DNA of 64,000 nt from Gammaproteobacteria bacterium (GTDB taxonomy: Bacteria; Pseudomonadota; Gammaproteobacteria; Pseudomonadales; UBA5518), in contig JADIYI010000008.1 in assembly GCA_016705365.1 (NCBI GenBank), forward strand, positions 1,922,001-1,986,000, in the 5' to 3' direction. The notes beneath the pieces are model-generated. The model saw nothing but the letters and a program-made list of their open reading frames with translations. It ran no database searches and was not told where the DNA came from. The translations under genes were made by a program, and so were the position numbers. Within the stretch, counting starts at the first letter, position 1. Every line of letters begins with the position of its first letter. Shown piece after piece: positions 17,352 to 25,161 of the stretch.

Positions 17352-18008
17352 ATGAAGAATCCGTGGTTTGCCCTGGTTGTCGCGGCGCTGCTGCCGCTTG
17401 GTGGTTGCACGAACATGGACCAGACCCAACAGGATACGGCCAAGGGCGCAGGTATCGGCGCCGGGGCGGGCGCGGTGATCGGCGCCATGGTCGGCGGCTC
17501 GCGTGAGAGCGCTGCCCGGGGCGCGGCCATCGGTGCCGTCGGTGGCGCGATCGCCGGTAACGTCTGGTCGAAGAAGATGCAGCGCCAGAAGCAGGACATG
17601 GAGGCCGCGACCGCGGGCACCGGGGTGCGGGTATCGCAAACCGAGGACAATCGCCTCAAGCTCGAAATCCCGAACGATATTTCCTTCGACAGCAACCGCT
17701 ACGATATCAGGCCTGACTTTCAAATGATCCTCGACCGGTTTGCGACCAGTCTCGGAGAGAATCCCGTGACCCGGATCACGATCGTCGGGCACACCGACAG
17801 CACCGGCAGCGACGCCATCAACGATCCCCTGTCGTTCAACCGGGCGTCGAGTACCCGCGATTATCTTGCGGCGCGCGGCGTGGCATCGAGCCGTATCAGC
17901 ATCGACGGCCGTGGTTCCCATGAGCCCATCGCAGGCAACGACACCCGGGAAGGGCGGGCGCGCAACCGGCGCGTGGAGATCTTCGTGGCGGAACCCTCGC
18001 CGAGTTGA
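17352..18008 (+). CDS. OmpA-family lipoprotein with glycine zipper (YiaD-like)
   Basis: A 218-residue outer-membrane lipoprotein. The signal peptide ends at LGGC with Cys19. Residues 30-70 are a Gly/Ala-rich two-helix glycine zipper (GIGAGAGAVIGAMVGG). Residues 110-215 are an OmpA-like peptidoglycan-binding domain with FDSNRYDIRPDF, GHTDSTGSD and GRARNRRVEIFV. AGAGGAAA stands before ATG 17352. It should tether the outer membrane to the cell wall. It appears monocistronic. Confidence 0.92.
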   Translation: MKNPWFALVVAALLPLGGCTNMDQTQQDTAKGAGIGAGAGAVIGAMVGGSRESAARGAAIGAVGGAIAGNVWSKKMQRQKQDMEAATAGTGVRVSQTEDNRLKLEIPNDISFDSNRYDIRPDFQMILDRFATSLGENPVTRITIVGHTDSTGSDAINDPLSFNRASSTRDYLAARGVASSRISIDGRGSHEPIAGNDTREGRARNRRVEIFVAEPSPS

Positions 18009-18035
18009 TCGCGCTCCCGCGCTGCCTGGCTGCGA

Positions 18036-18980
18036 TCAGGACAGCAAATGCGCAATATGTTGCGCCATTGTGCGCACGCGGTTCGTTTCGATGTACCTGA
18101 ACAGGATGCTCGGAGGCTCGGTTTCCGCCAACAAGGAACCCCATCGGCGCATGACTTCCAGGAACTGGAAATAAAGAAAGGTCTGTTCGCCGGCAGGCAG
18201 AATCCCGGTTCCGTATCCCTGCGTGAAGGCCGTCCAATCCTCCCGGGTGCAGCCCTGCGGACCCAGCATGCGCCTGCTCACCGGAAAGTATCGGTGCGCA
18301 AAGAGGTACATCAGCATCCGGTTCACGTCGCCAACGACGGCGACCTGCTTGTTGGCCAGGTAATCGATACCCACCGCCGTGGCGCGCGAAACCATGATGT
18401 TGTAGGGCGTGAAGTCGCCGTGCACGCTACCGTGCATGACGGCTTGCCCGTGCACGATATCCGCTCGACGGTACAGCAGAGCGGAGGAAGCCTCGAAAGT
18501 CGCGCACCTTCTCTCCGCCGGGATCCTCGCGAACAGCGCGTCAATCCTGTGCAGTGCCGCGTTGGCGTCGAAAGGGCTGTTCGCGATGCCATCGCGCAAA
18601 TGGAACCACCGCAGCCATTCGGCACTTTTTTTGACAGCTTCGTGGCGCCCTATCCGCTCGCCGGGAAACCCGTGGATCGCACGTTGCAGGGGCGGAGCAT
18701 CGATCCATTCCATGATGACCGCGCGCCGATTCTCGACAAGCGCATAGGGCGCTGCCACGTGTTGCATGATCGTGTCGGAGGGGGAATAACGTTCAAGAGC
18801 ACGGTGCAAGCGCCGTGCGTGCTGGTGCCCCTTCTCCTTGCACAGAAAAATCTTGACCGCGGCGTCGGTGGGAAACGCGGATGAGCGGATACGGTAGACA
18901 TGCGCCGTCTTGCGTACCCGCGGGGAACCCACGCGCACCCAGTCTTCGCGGGAGCGGGTGCCACGGCAATAATCCTCCAT
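18036..18980 (-). CDS. Phosphotransferase (APH/ChoK-like kinase)
   Basis: A kinase-like protein of about 314 residues. The catalytic loop HGDFTPYNIMV gives the HxDxxxxN pattern and is followed by the metal-binding Asp in VGIDYLANKQ. An N-lobe lysine (DAAVKIFLCKEKG) and the hinge AVIMEWIDAP are also visible. Such enzymes phosphorylate aminoglycosides, choline, sugars or lipid heads; the substrate is unknown. I chose ATG 18980 (AGAGG upstream); the frame continues to 19133 but that part abuts a pseudogene scar. A capsule-type gene is nearby, so envelope modification is possible. Confidence 0.75.
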   Translation of the reverse strand: MEDYCRGTRSREDWVRVGSPRVRKTAHVYRIRSSAFPTDAAVKIFLCKEKGHQHARRLHRALERYSPSDTIMQHVAAPYALVENRRAVIMEWIDAPPLQRAIHGFPGERIGRHEAVKKSAEWLRWFHLRDGIANSPFDANAALHRIDALFARIPAERRCATFEASSALLYRRADIVHGQAVMHGSVHGDFTPYNIMVSRATAVGIDYLANKQVAVVGDVNRMLMYLFAHRYFPVSRRMLGPQGCTREDWTAFTQGYGTGILPAGEQTFLYFQFLEVMRRWGSLLAETEPPSILFRYIETNRVRTMAQHIAHLLS

Positions 18981-19139
18981 GACCTCTCGCAACAGTCTTT
19001 TCAAGAAACACTCCGGCTGTACCACTCGATCAACCTGCGGTGTATGGACCTTGGGTGCACCATGGACGTGGCAGGTCTCCTCGTACGCGCACCGGTTCTC
19101 GATCGCGATCGTGTCGCCGCGTTGCGCCCGCAATCAAGA
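18981..19139. other. Spacer between the kinase and the pseudogene scar
   Basis: The kinase frame extends through here on the minus strand as far as 19133, but without recognisable homology. It may be an N-terminal extension or unrelated flanking sequence left by the rearrangement at 19140-19362. Confidence 0.4.
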
Positions 19140-19362
19140 ACAGGGCGACCGGGATTGCCAACACCAGTGGCGCCACGAGTCGCCCGGGATCTTCGGGAAG
19201 CTCATGGTGATAGCCCGTGGATGGCAAACTGGATGGATCGCAGCCAGGGGCGGTACCTTGCTCAGTACACCGGGAGCGTCCTTGCGAACAGGATCCAGCA
19301 ACATTTCGTTGCGTATCATTTGCCCGGTTACCGTGCCGTCCTTGATACACTGCGGCAGGGGT
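19140..19362 (-). pseudogene. Fused remnants of a glycosyltransferase 3' end and a fatty acid hydroxylase
   Basis: Reading the minus strand, 19362-19244 encodes CIKDGTVTGQMIRNEMLLD and VRKDAPGVLSKVP, matching the C-terminus of the GT8-like protein at 39656-40612 (CVKDGTVTQEMIRNEMLLD). Directly after, 19240-19140 matches the middle of the fatty acid hydroxylase at 38898-39596 (YHHELPEDPGRLVAPLVLA against YHHEFPEDPRRLVAPPVLA), with one extra base that breaks the frame. About 430 bp present between these points in the intact locus is missing. Gene order and strand are the same in both places, so this is a decayed second copy. Confidence 0.82.
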
Positions 19363-19386
19363 CGGCGGCGCAACCAGATATGGGCT

Positions 19387-19896
19387 TCAGTCCAGGTAAC
19401 CCAGTTGAAAACCCTTGGCGACCAAGGCGGCCCGGGTGGCAACACCGAGCTTGAGGCGCATCTTCTCGACGTGCGTGCGCACGGTAGCTTCGCTGACGCC
19501 CAGACTGTTGGCAATGGATGTGGTGGTGTCACCGCAAGCCAGATGACCCAGCACCTCGCGTTCGCGCCGGGTCAGAGCCTCCCAGCCGTCCGGCGTCTTT
19601 CCCGTTGCATGACGCAGGGTGCAGACGACGTGATTGTCCGCAGGAACACAGGTCATTTCATGGCGTTGGCCGGCAATCGTGACATAGGTGGGCTGCACGC
19701 CTTCCAGACCCCTGCCCAGCAGTCTCTGCACGCAATCAACAGCGCAGGGCAGGTGGGGGCAAGTGGCAAGAGTGCCGACAGTTTGCCAACACATCCGACC
19801 CTTCGCCCGGCCAACAAGAACCTGTGCCGCGAGATTCTGCGAGGCAATCATCCCTTCCCTGTCAACCAGCAGAACCGCGGGAATTGTTGCACTCAT
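19387..19896 (-). CDS. LuxR-type transcriptional regulator with Cys-rich PAS-like sensor
   Basis: A 169-residue regulator. Residues 1-95 look like a compact PAS domain (PAVLLVDREGMIASQNLAA) with a Cys cluster (CWQTVGTLATCPHLPCAVDC) that could bind a metal or sense redox. Residues 105-165 are a LuxR/NarL helix-turn-helix: LTRREREVLGHLACGDTTTS, then SLGVSEATVRTHVEKMRLKLGV. No partner kinase is adjacent. The decayed glycosyltransferase/hydroxylase copy lies immediately downstream, so it may once have controlled that locus; this is inference. Confidence 0.85.
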   Translation of the reverse strand: MSATIPAVLLVDREGMIASQNLAAQVLVGRAKGRMCWQTVGTLATCPHLPCAVDCVQRLLGRGLEGVQPTYVTIAGQRHEMTCVPADNHVVCTLRHATGKTPDGWEALTRREREVLGHLACGDTTTSIANSLGVSEATVRTHVEKMRLKLGVATRAALVAKGFQLGYLD

Positions 19897-20209
19897 GCGT
19901 ATCTCCTGTTACCTGTCATTGCACACAACACGGGCAGGTTCCCCCCTGTGTTGCCGAAAATTCTACCATCCGGCCGCGACCCGCAGTCCGACCTGGATCA
20001 AAGAGTGCAGCACTCGCGCAAAAAATGCTCCCTGAATTTGCGCAAAAATGACCAATTGACCGGTCCGGGCAGCTGCCCGGATCACTCCGGCGGCGGCGCG
20101 GTGCCGGGTTTCACCGCGTCACAGGCCGATCACCACGGCAGTGGAATCCCGGGCACGCGCAGGTGGCAGCACGCGCACGCAGCGGAAATGCCGGCGCGCG
20201 GGCACATCG
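19897..20209. other. Intergenic region with a 16-bp palindrome
   Basis: No gene is seen. CCGGGCAGCTGCCCGG at 20065-20080 is a perfect palindrome without a T tract. The promoter of the LuxR-type gene (minus strand) must lie near 19900-19980. Confidence 0.4.
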
Positions 20210-20617
20210 CTAGTCGAGGAGTGCCACCGCCGAAACTTCCACCAGCATGCCGCTCATGCCGAGACGCGTGACGCCCACGAGGGTGGATGCGTTGGGCGGA
20301 AATGCCGCGCCATCGAGAGCCACGTTCATCGCCGCAACAAGAATTCCGGCCTTGGCATCATCCAGATCCACCACGTACATGGTGCTGGAAACCACCCGCT
20401 CCGGCCCGACGCCCAATGCGGCAAGAGCGGTGCGCAGATTGCGGAATGCCTGCACGGTCTGGGCATGTAGATCATTGGGTCCAATCAGCTTCATGTTCTG
20501 GTCAAAGGCGCCCTGCCCGGCGATGTAGGCGGTGCGTCCGCCGCTGACCACCACGACCTGGCTAAAGGCATCGAGTTGCAAAAGCCCTGGCGGGTTGATG
20601 TGTTCGATCGCTGGCAT
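20210..20617 (-). CDS. RidA/YjgF-family protein
   Basis: A 135-residue protein of the RidA superfamily, members of which hydrolyse reactive enamine/imine intermediates. AYIAGQGAFDQN, then AFRNLRTALAALG and VSSTMYVVDLDD are typical segments. The C-terminal catalytic-type region is MSGMLVEVSAVALLD, where canonical RidA has a conserved Arg (near position 105); here TRLGMSGMLVEVSA seems to keep Arg. AGGAG precedes ATG 20617. It starts 15 bases after the MOSC gene, probably one operon. Confidence 0.88.
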   Translation of the reverse strand: MPAIEHINPPGLLQLDAFSQVVVVSGGRTAYIAGQGAFDQNMKLIGPNDLHAQTVQAFRNLRTALAALGVGPERVVSSTMYVVDLDDAKAGILVAAMNVALDGAAFPPNASTLVGVTRLGMSGMLVEVSAVALLD

Positions 20618-20632
20618 GATGACTCCTGTGCT

Positions 20633-21520
20633 TCAGTCGAGACGGATGATCGGATCGCCGGCACGGACCTGGCCTGGTCGCTCAACGACGATGTTGAGGC
20701 CAAGACGGCGCTGGCTGTGATCCACCATGGCGCGTACCAGGCCGGGCTGCTCCTCGAGACCGGACAGGGGTTGGGTACGACCCGGCATGGAGCAGCGCAC
20801 GGTACGCGAATCCACGCGCAGAATGGCCTCGCCGATGCCGAGGCGCGCGCCAACCCAATCGTTCTCCGCCGCACGGGCGCCGGCGCCGTCCACCTCGACC
20901 AGCAAATTGGGGCGAAAACGTCGCGCATCGGTATCGAGCCCGCTGCACTGCGCCAGCCAGTCCAAAGCGTTGCGGCTGAGCAGGTGCAACGGAAAAGCAT
21001 CGACATAGACGCCCGGTGGGGTGACGCAATCGGCCAGGGTGCTCATGACTTCCAGCGACATGTCGCTGTAGTCCGGGAGTGCCTCGCCCTCGAGCAGGCT
21101 TATTTCGGCGGCGATGGATTCCTCGGTACGGACCCGCGCCAGGCGGTAGTGGTCGCGCTCGCTGGCGGGGCGGCGTCGGCAAAGCGTCACGCTGCGCCCA
21201 AGCCAGGCACCGAGTTGCCGATCGCGCCCGGACGCTTCGCTGCTCAACGACTGGCCGTCGGGGGCCGTGATCGTCACCGCCTGCACCTGCGTGTCGTAGT
21301 CATCGGCACCGGGAACGCCGCTGCCGCTGAAGCTGGCGCTGTAGCGCAGCAATTCCGGCCACCGCTTGGCGCTGCGGATTTCTGCCGTCGGGGTATCGAT
21401 CACCGCCCAGTGGCGATCGCCGGTGAGGCCGCTGCGGCCAACAAGGGCGGCATCGAGTCGCTCGCCGCCCATGCTCTTGACGGGGTAGCGCCAGATCTCG
21501 ACAACGGTGCCAACATGCAT
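20633..21520 (-). CDS. MOSC-domain protein (YcbX/mARC-like)
   Basis: A 295-residue protein. Residues 1-100 form the MOSC N-terminal beta-barrel (EIWRYPVKSMGGERL, GDRHWAVID). Residues 140-290 form the MOSC domain with RFRPNLLVEVDG, RVDSRTVRCSMPGRTQP (the Cys that would hold molybdenum cofactor) and the end AGDPIIRL. Related YcbX and mARC proteins reduce N-hydroxylated compounds with electrons from a flavin/ferredoxin partner. I chose ATG 21520 (MHVGTVVEIWRYPVK) over 21586. It lacks a fused ferredoxin domain, so an external partner is needed. Confidence 0.88.
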   Translation of the reverse strand: MHVGTVVEIWRYPVKSMGGERLDAALVGRSGLTGDRHWAVIDTPTAEIRSAKRWPELLRYSASFSGSGVPGADDYDTQVQAVTITAPDGQSLSSEASGRDRQLGAWLGRSVTLCRRRPASERDHYRLARVRTEESIAAEISLLEGEALPDYSDMSLEVMSTLADCVTPPGVYVDAFPLHLLSRNALDWLAQCSGLDTDARRFRPNLLVEVDGAGARAAENDWVGARLGIGEAILRVDSRTVRCSMPGRTQPLSGLEEQPGLVRAMVDHSQRRLGLNIVVERPGQVRAGDPIIRLD

Positions 21521-21788
21521 GATCGAATCCGGTCCGTGGCAATGGATCGTTGGCCATGATAACCAATGCCAGCGCAGGAATTCCACGCATCCAAAAAATA
21601 CACCGGCAATATATCTGGCAACGATCCTGGTGTGCCGGCCGCCGGCCTCCAGCGATCAATGAGGCGCTGCTCTGCGGCATCGCGCTCGCAAGAACAGGTC
21701 ATGACATGCATTGACTCTTTGTCCGGTCCGGGGCGCCGGAAAATCTTACAGATTGGGATAGCTTCACTGCCTATATTGCTACAACCTG

Positions 21789-21802
21789 TTGATTATCATT
21801 AA
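21789..21802 (+). promoter_or_regulatory. FNR/ANR-like site (one mismatch)
   Basis: TTGATTATCATTAA fits TTGAT-N4-ATCAA with one change. It is about 130 bases before the small gene at 21931. Confidence 0.35.
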
Positions 21803-21812
21803 TATTTATTGC

Positions 21813-21828
21813 TGGCATATCGCTTGCT
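21813..21828 (+). promoter_or_regulatory. Sigma-54 promoter candidate
   Basis: TGGCATATCGCTTGCT has the GG-N10-GC spacing of -24/-12 promoters (consensus TGGCAC-N5-TTGCA/T). It would start transcription near 21840, ahead of the small gene. No sigma-54 activator is visible in the window. Confidence 0.4.
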
Positions 21829-21930
21829 TACAAGGCTGTGGCGATGCTGATGCGGAGCTCTCACAGCCGGTTCCGGGCCTGCGATGCCGAGCAACCATGA
21901 TTCACGAACCAATTCGAGCGGAGACATCAC

Positions 21931-22224
21931 ATGGCGATGAGTATGCGCAAGCAGTCTGTTCAATTCCCGGTCCAGCAGGAACCGAAATCCGCCACGCTCG
22001 AGTCGATCTTTGACGATCCGCGCGCCATGGGCAAGCGCCGCGCCGATCGTATTGACGCAGCTGCGTCGGGAGAAGAAAGCGGAGGCCTCGCAACGGAGCG
22101 GCGTGGCTCCCATTCATTGCAGGTGGGCGGCTGCTGGTGGTTGCAAAGGAATTATCTGACGGTCGAGGCAAAGCTGTTCGTCACCGAACAGTTGTTGTGC
22201 CCCGCGCAATCATTGGACGCCTGA
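21931..22224 (+). CDS. Small hypothetical protein
   Basis: A 97-residue frame starting ATG 21931 with GGAGA eight bases upstream. The first half (MSMRKQSVQFPVQQEPKS, then TLESIFDDPRAMGKRRADRI) looks coded; the second half is less so, and contains GGCWWLQRN. I recognise no family, signal peptide or membrane segment. Its AT-rich upstream patch carries sigma-54- and FNR-like sequences, which suggests a regulated gene. It could also be a truncated remnant. Confidence 0.4.
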   Translation: MAMSMRKQSVQFPVQQEPKSATLESIFDDPRAMGKRRADRIDAAASGEESGGLATERRGSHSLQVGGCWWLQRNYLTVEAKLFVTEQLLCPAQSLDA

Positions 22225-22308
22225 TCGAAATGCGCTGAGGCGCCTATCCCGGTATCGGGTTGCGCCGTTCACCCGCGCGATCATCGCGCTGTTTGACTCG
22301 CCTGGCGA

Positions 22309-22322
22309 TTGATCGATATCAA
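22309..22322 (+). promoter_or_regulatory. FNR/ANR box, perfect consensus
   Basis: TTGATCGATATCAA matches TTGAT-N4-ATCAA exactly. For a class II FNR promoter, transcription would start near 22357, about 120 bases before the FmdE-like gene, the only plus-strand gene downstream. Confidence 0.7.
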
Positions 22323-22478
22323 TGGCCGCCGATGCATGTTTCGGTAATTTGATGACGATCGGTGTTCAAGACGGCCTGCGTCGGCATTGGATCGGGAACT
22401 CGCCGGTTTGCCGCGCTCGATGGTGTGCGCGGCAGGTGGTGCTGACTCGCGATGTGCGCAACAGGACCTGAGGTGGGT

Positions 22479-23090
22479 ATGCAAATGCATTTGCCGGAAT
22501 TCTTCGCAGCCAGTCCGCGTCTGCGCGTGTTCGACCCGCTGGCCGATTTCCTCGGTGCCGCGCAGGACGGCGTGTTCGAGTACGTCTATGCCGATGTGGT
22601 CAAGCTGGCCGGGCATTCCTGCCCGACCGTGGCATCGGCCTTCCTGCTGACCCGCGCGGCGCTGGCGGCGTTGTATCCGCAGGCGCTGGCGCAGCGTGGC
22701 TCGATACGCGTCGAGTTGCGCGGCGCACGGCTCGAGGGCGTGAACGGAGTATTTGCCAGCGTGCTGACCCTGCTGACCGGTGCCACCGAAGACACCGGCT
22801 TCAAGGGCATCGGTGGGCACTTCGATCGTCGCGGCTTGCTGTTCTTCGGCGCCGACATTCCCGCGCAGATGCGCCTGACCCGTCTGGACAGCGGCGAGTC
22901 CGTCGATGCCTCGGCGCGCCTCGATCGCGTGCCGGGTGATCCGCACACCTCGCAACTGATGCCCCGCTGTCTTGACGGTAGCGCATCGCCCGAGGAGGCC
23001 AACCGCTTTCGTGCGCTGTGGCAGTCTCGCGTGCGCGCATTGCTGCTCGAGCACGCCGACGATCCGGCGGTATTCGAGATCCTTCATTGA
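22479..23090 (+). CDS. FmdE-like protein
   Basis: A 203-residue protein. GHSCPTVASAFLLTRAALA (GH at 45-46, Cys48) resembles the GHxCPG metal-binding start of FmdE, a protein first found with molybdenum formylmethanofuran dehydrogenase and widespread in anaerobes. The biochemical role is not established. ATG 22479 sits two bases after AGGTGGG, and ATG 22485 has better spacing, so it may be the real start. A perfect FNR box lies 157 bases upstream. It ends seven bases before the convergent membrane-protein gene. Low-oxygen expression is likely. Confidence 0.7.
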   Translation: MQMHLPEFFAASPRLRVFDPLADFLGAAQDGVFEYVYADVVKLAGHSCPTVASAFLLTRAALAALYPQALAQRGSIRVELRGARLEGVNGVFASVLTLLTGATEDTGFKGIGGHFDRRGLLFFGADIPAQMRLTRLDSGESVDASARLDRVPGDPHTSQLMPRCLDGSASPEEANRFRALWQSRVRALLLEHADDPAVFEILH

Positions 23091-23097
23091 ACCAAAG

Positions 23098-24372
23098 TCA
23101 GCGCGGGATAGTCGCCACCAGACGGCGATAACGACGTACGACCTGCAACAGGTTCCATCCCAGCCAGGCGCTTGCCAGCGCGCTCGCCAGCCCTGCGGGG
23201 ACCGCCAGCCACGGCAACAGCGGCGTGCCCAGCAGCAATACCAGCGCGGCCAGATGGGCCTGCCATTGCCGATGCATGGCGGTTTCGGCAAGAAAGCTGT
23301 TCATCGGTGGCACCTTGGTCTGTGCCCGTTGCTGTAAATGGAGCCAGGCCAGGAACGGCACGATCTTGTACAGCATGCCGGTGATGAAGGAGAGGAATCC
23401 GCCGACAATCAGCAGAATGCCGAATGACGGTGCCCACGCCGCCCGCGCGGCGAGGACAGGAAATGCCACCGCGAGCCACGGCATCAGCAGGGCGAGCGCG
23501 CTTGCCATCAGGCCAAGCTGCCAGTAGCGAAAGGTCGTATCCGCACGCGCCCGTCGCCGTCTGGATTGCAGCTGCAGGGTCAGCAGCGCAAAGGCGATGC
23601 CGGAGGCGGCGAGGGCGAGTTGCGCCATGCGAACCAGCGCCGGCAGATCGAACAGCAACGCGGCGCTCCACACCAGCAAGGTCAGCATGATCGCCAGCGG
23701 GAACAGCCAGCCGGGGCGCGCCGGATATCCCGGCGTGAGCTGGAACATCGGCACCACGACGAAGGCCACGGCCGCCAGCAACACACCGGCCCAGCCTCCA
23801 AGGCCCCAGCCGGCGTGCAGATCGGCCAGTTCGCGCACGGGAAGCGGCCAACCACGGGCGAGCGTGAACGCCAGCAGCAGCCCCAGCCCAACCACGACCG
23901 GGAGCGCTCCCAGCGCCAGTTTCAAGCCGCGGATGCTCGGGCTGGTGGAGGGCACGCGCCACAACGCCAGCGCGGCCGCGACCAGGAATACCAGCACCGT
24001 TGCCGCGAGCAGCAAACTACCCCATTCGAGCAGCCGTAATTGACCGAAGCGCAGACCCGCGACCAGCAGCAGGGCCCCTGGCGTCAGGCCACCGTGTACC
24101 ACCCGCGCCACCAGCAGCGGCCGCGCCAGGCTGGCGCCGGCCACCACGGGCAGGATCTGGATCAGCGCCCCGAACATGATCTGCAGCATGAACCCGACGG
24201 TCAGCAGGTGAGTCAGGGCAAGTGCCGATGGTGTCCAGCGCGAACCGAGCGCCGCACCCGAGTCGATCGCGAGCAGCATGCCGGCCATCACTCCGAACAG
24301 CGGTGCGGTCAGAAAGAAACGCAGCGGTGCCGCGAACGGCGGTGCCTTGTCGAAGGACAGCAATGCCTTCAT
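23098..24372 (-). CDS. Polytopic membrane protein (oxidase subunit I/NnrS-like)
   Basis: A 424-residue inner-membrane protein with about 12 hydrophobic helices. SALALTHLLTVGFMLQIMFG, then ALIQILPVVAGA in helix 3, and GFLSFITGMLYKIVPFLAWLH near residue 340 recall NnrS-like and heme-copper-oxidase-subunit-I-like proteins found beside nitrogen-oxide genes; this is from memory. It starts at ATG 24372, overlapping the DUF2249 gene by four bases. The longer frame upstream to 24675 is a shadow of that gene. With hemerythrin and DUF2249 upstream, a role in O2, NO or heme handling is plausible. Confidence 0.7.
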   Translation of the reverse strand: MKALLSFDKAPPFAAPLRFFLTAPLFGVMAGMLLAIDSGAALGSRWTPSALALTHLLTVGFMLQIMFGALIQILPVVAGASLARPLLVARVVHGGLTPGALLLVAGLRFGQLRLLEWGSLLLAATVLVFLVAAALALWRVPSTSPSIRGLKLALGALPVVVGLGLLLAFTLARGWPLPVRELADLHAGWGLGGWAGVLLAAVAFVVVPMFQLTPGYPARPGWLFPLAIMLTLLVWSAALLFDLPALVRMAQLALAASGIAFALLTLQLQSRRRRARADTTFRYWQLGLMASALALLMPWLAVAFPVLAARAAWAPSFGILLIVGGFLSFITGMLYKIVPFLAWLHLQQRAQTKVPPMNSFLAETAMHRQWQAHLAALVLLLGTPLLPWLAVPAGLASALASAWLGWNLLQVVRRYRRLVATIPR

Positions 24373-24620
24373 GCCGGCGGCTGCGTGGCGGTCCCGCGGG
24401 TGATCAGGATATCGAAAGTGCCGTCGGGCAGCAGTTCGGTCCGGTAACTGTGACCCTGGCGGAGCAGCGCCTTGTACAACGGGTGCGGCTCGCGATAGAG
24501 CCGCAACAGCATCGTGTCGCCCGGCTGCAGCGTGTCGAGCATCGCCGTCGCCGCCTCGAAGGGCTCGGGCGGCGCCATGAAGCGCGCATCCACGACGTGC
24601 TGCGTGCGCCGATCGCTCAT
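24369..24620 (-). CDS. DUF2249-domain protein
   Basis: An 83-residue protein with DARFMAPPEPFEAATAMLD, then PGDTMLLRLYREPHPLYKAL, the pattern of DUF2249 proteins that occur with hemerythrins and denitrification genes. It is probably a small SirA/TusA-like alpha-beta fold. ATG 24620 lies within the end of the hemerythrin gene (overlap 4 bases) and its own stop overlaps the membrane protein start by 4 bases, so the three are translationally coupled. Confidence 0.8.
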   Translation of the reverse strand: MSDRRTQHVVDARFMAPPEPFEAATAMLDTLQPGDTMLLRLYREPHPLYKALLRQGHSYRTELLPDGTFDILITRGTATQPPA

Positions 24621-25063
24621 GGCACGGCGAGTTCCGACCTGAGTTGCGCGAGCACTGGCGCGCCGTCGCCCCCAAGGTGCTGGTCGCACATCGGGTAGAG
24701 CATGTTTTCTTCCTTGGTGTTGTGCTGCTGCATCATGATCAGCAGTGTTTCCGCGATGCCGAAATAGTCATCCGTATTGCCCGCCTCGAGCGCCTCGCCG
24801 GCATCGTCGAGCAGCGAGCGCATCTGCACGTGTTCCATGCGCATGACCTGGGTAGGCCCCATGCTCATGCCGGTGCGCGCCTCGAAGGCGGGGAAGAGGG
24901 TGCTCTCCTCGCTGTCGAAGTGCGCCAGCATGGCGCTGCGAAAGCGGGCGAAGGCGGCGCGGGCCTCGGCCGGTTGCGCGTTGCCGAGCGCGTGCTCGAT
25001 GGCGGCGAAGATATCGTCGCAGCGACGGTGATCGTCACTCATGAAATCGCGGATACTGGTCAT
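24617..25063 (-). CDS. Hemerythrin-domain protein
   Basis: A 148-residue four-helix bundle with the di-iron ligand pattern: DDHRRCDDIF (H12), HFDSEESTLFPAFE (H48, E52), EHVQMRSLLDD (H78), and QQHNTKEENMLYPMCD (H114, E118). Such proteins bind O2 or NO, or guard iron-sulfur clusters. AGGAGT precedes ATG 25063; the frame continues upstream to 25246 without homology. It heads the coupled unit with DUF2249 and the 12-TM protein. Confidence 0.9.
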   Translation of the reverse strand: MTSIRDFMSDDHRRCDDIFAAIEHALGNAQPAEARAAFARFRSAMLAHFDSEESTLFPAFEARTGMSMGPTQVMRMEHVQMRSLLDDAGEALEAGNTDDYFGIAETLLIMMQQHNTKEENMLYPMCDQHLGGDGAPVLAQLRSELAVP

Positions 25064-25161
25064 GATGACTCCTGCTGGTAAAAAGGCGGAAATGTCGAAA
25101 TGCCTCCTGGCGTTCGCTGCCGAGCGGCTTCGCGGCGGATCCTGAAGCCGCGCGATTTTGC

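Larger units (their letters stand above)
21521..21930. other. Regulatory stretch upstream of a small orphan gene
   Basis: No gene is recognised. An AT-rich patch at 21780-21830 stands out from the GC-rich surroundings and contains an FNR-like site and a -24/-12 type sequence, listed separately. Confidence 0.4.

Noticed and set aside
20065..20080. 16-bp palindrome CCGGGCAGCTGCCCGG as terminator
   Set aside because: No T tract follows on either side, and it is far from gene ends. It could still be a binding site.
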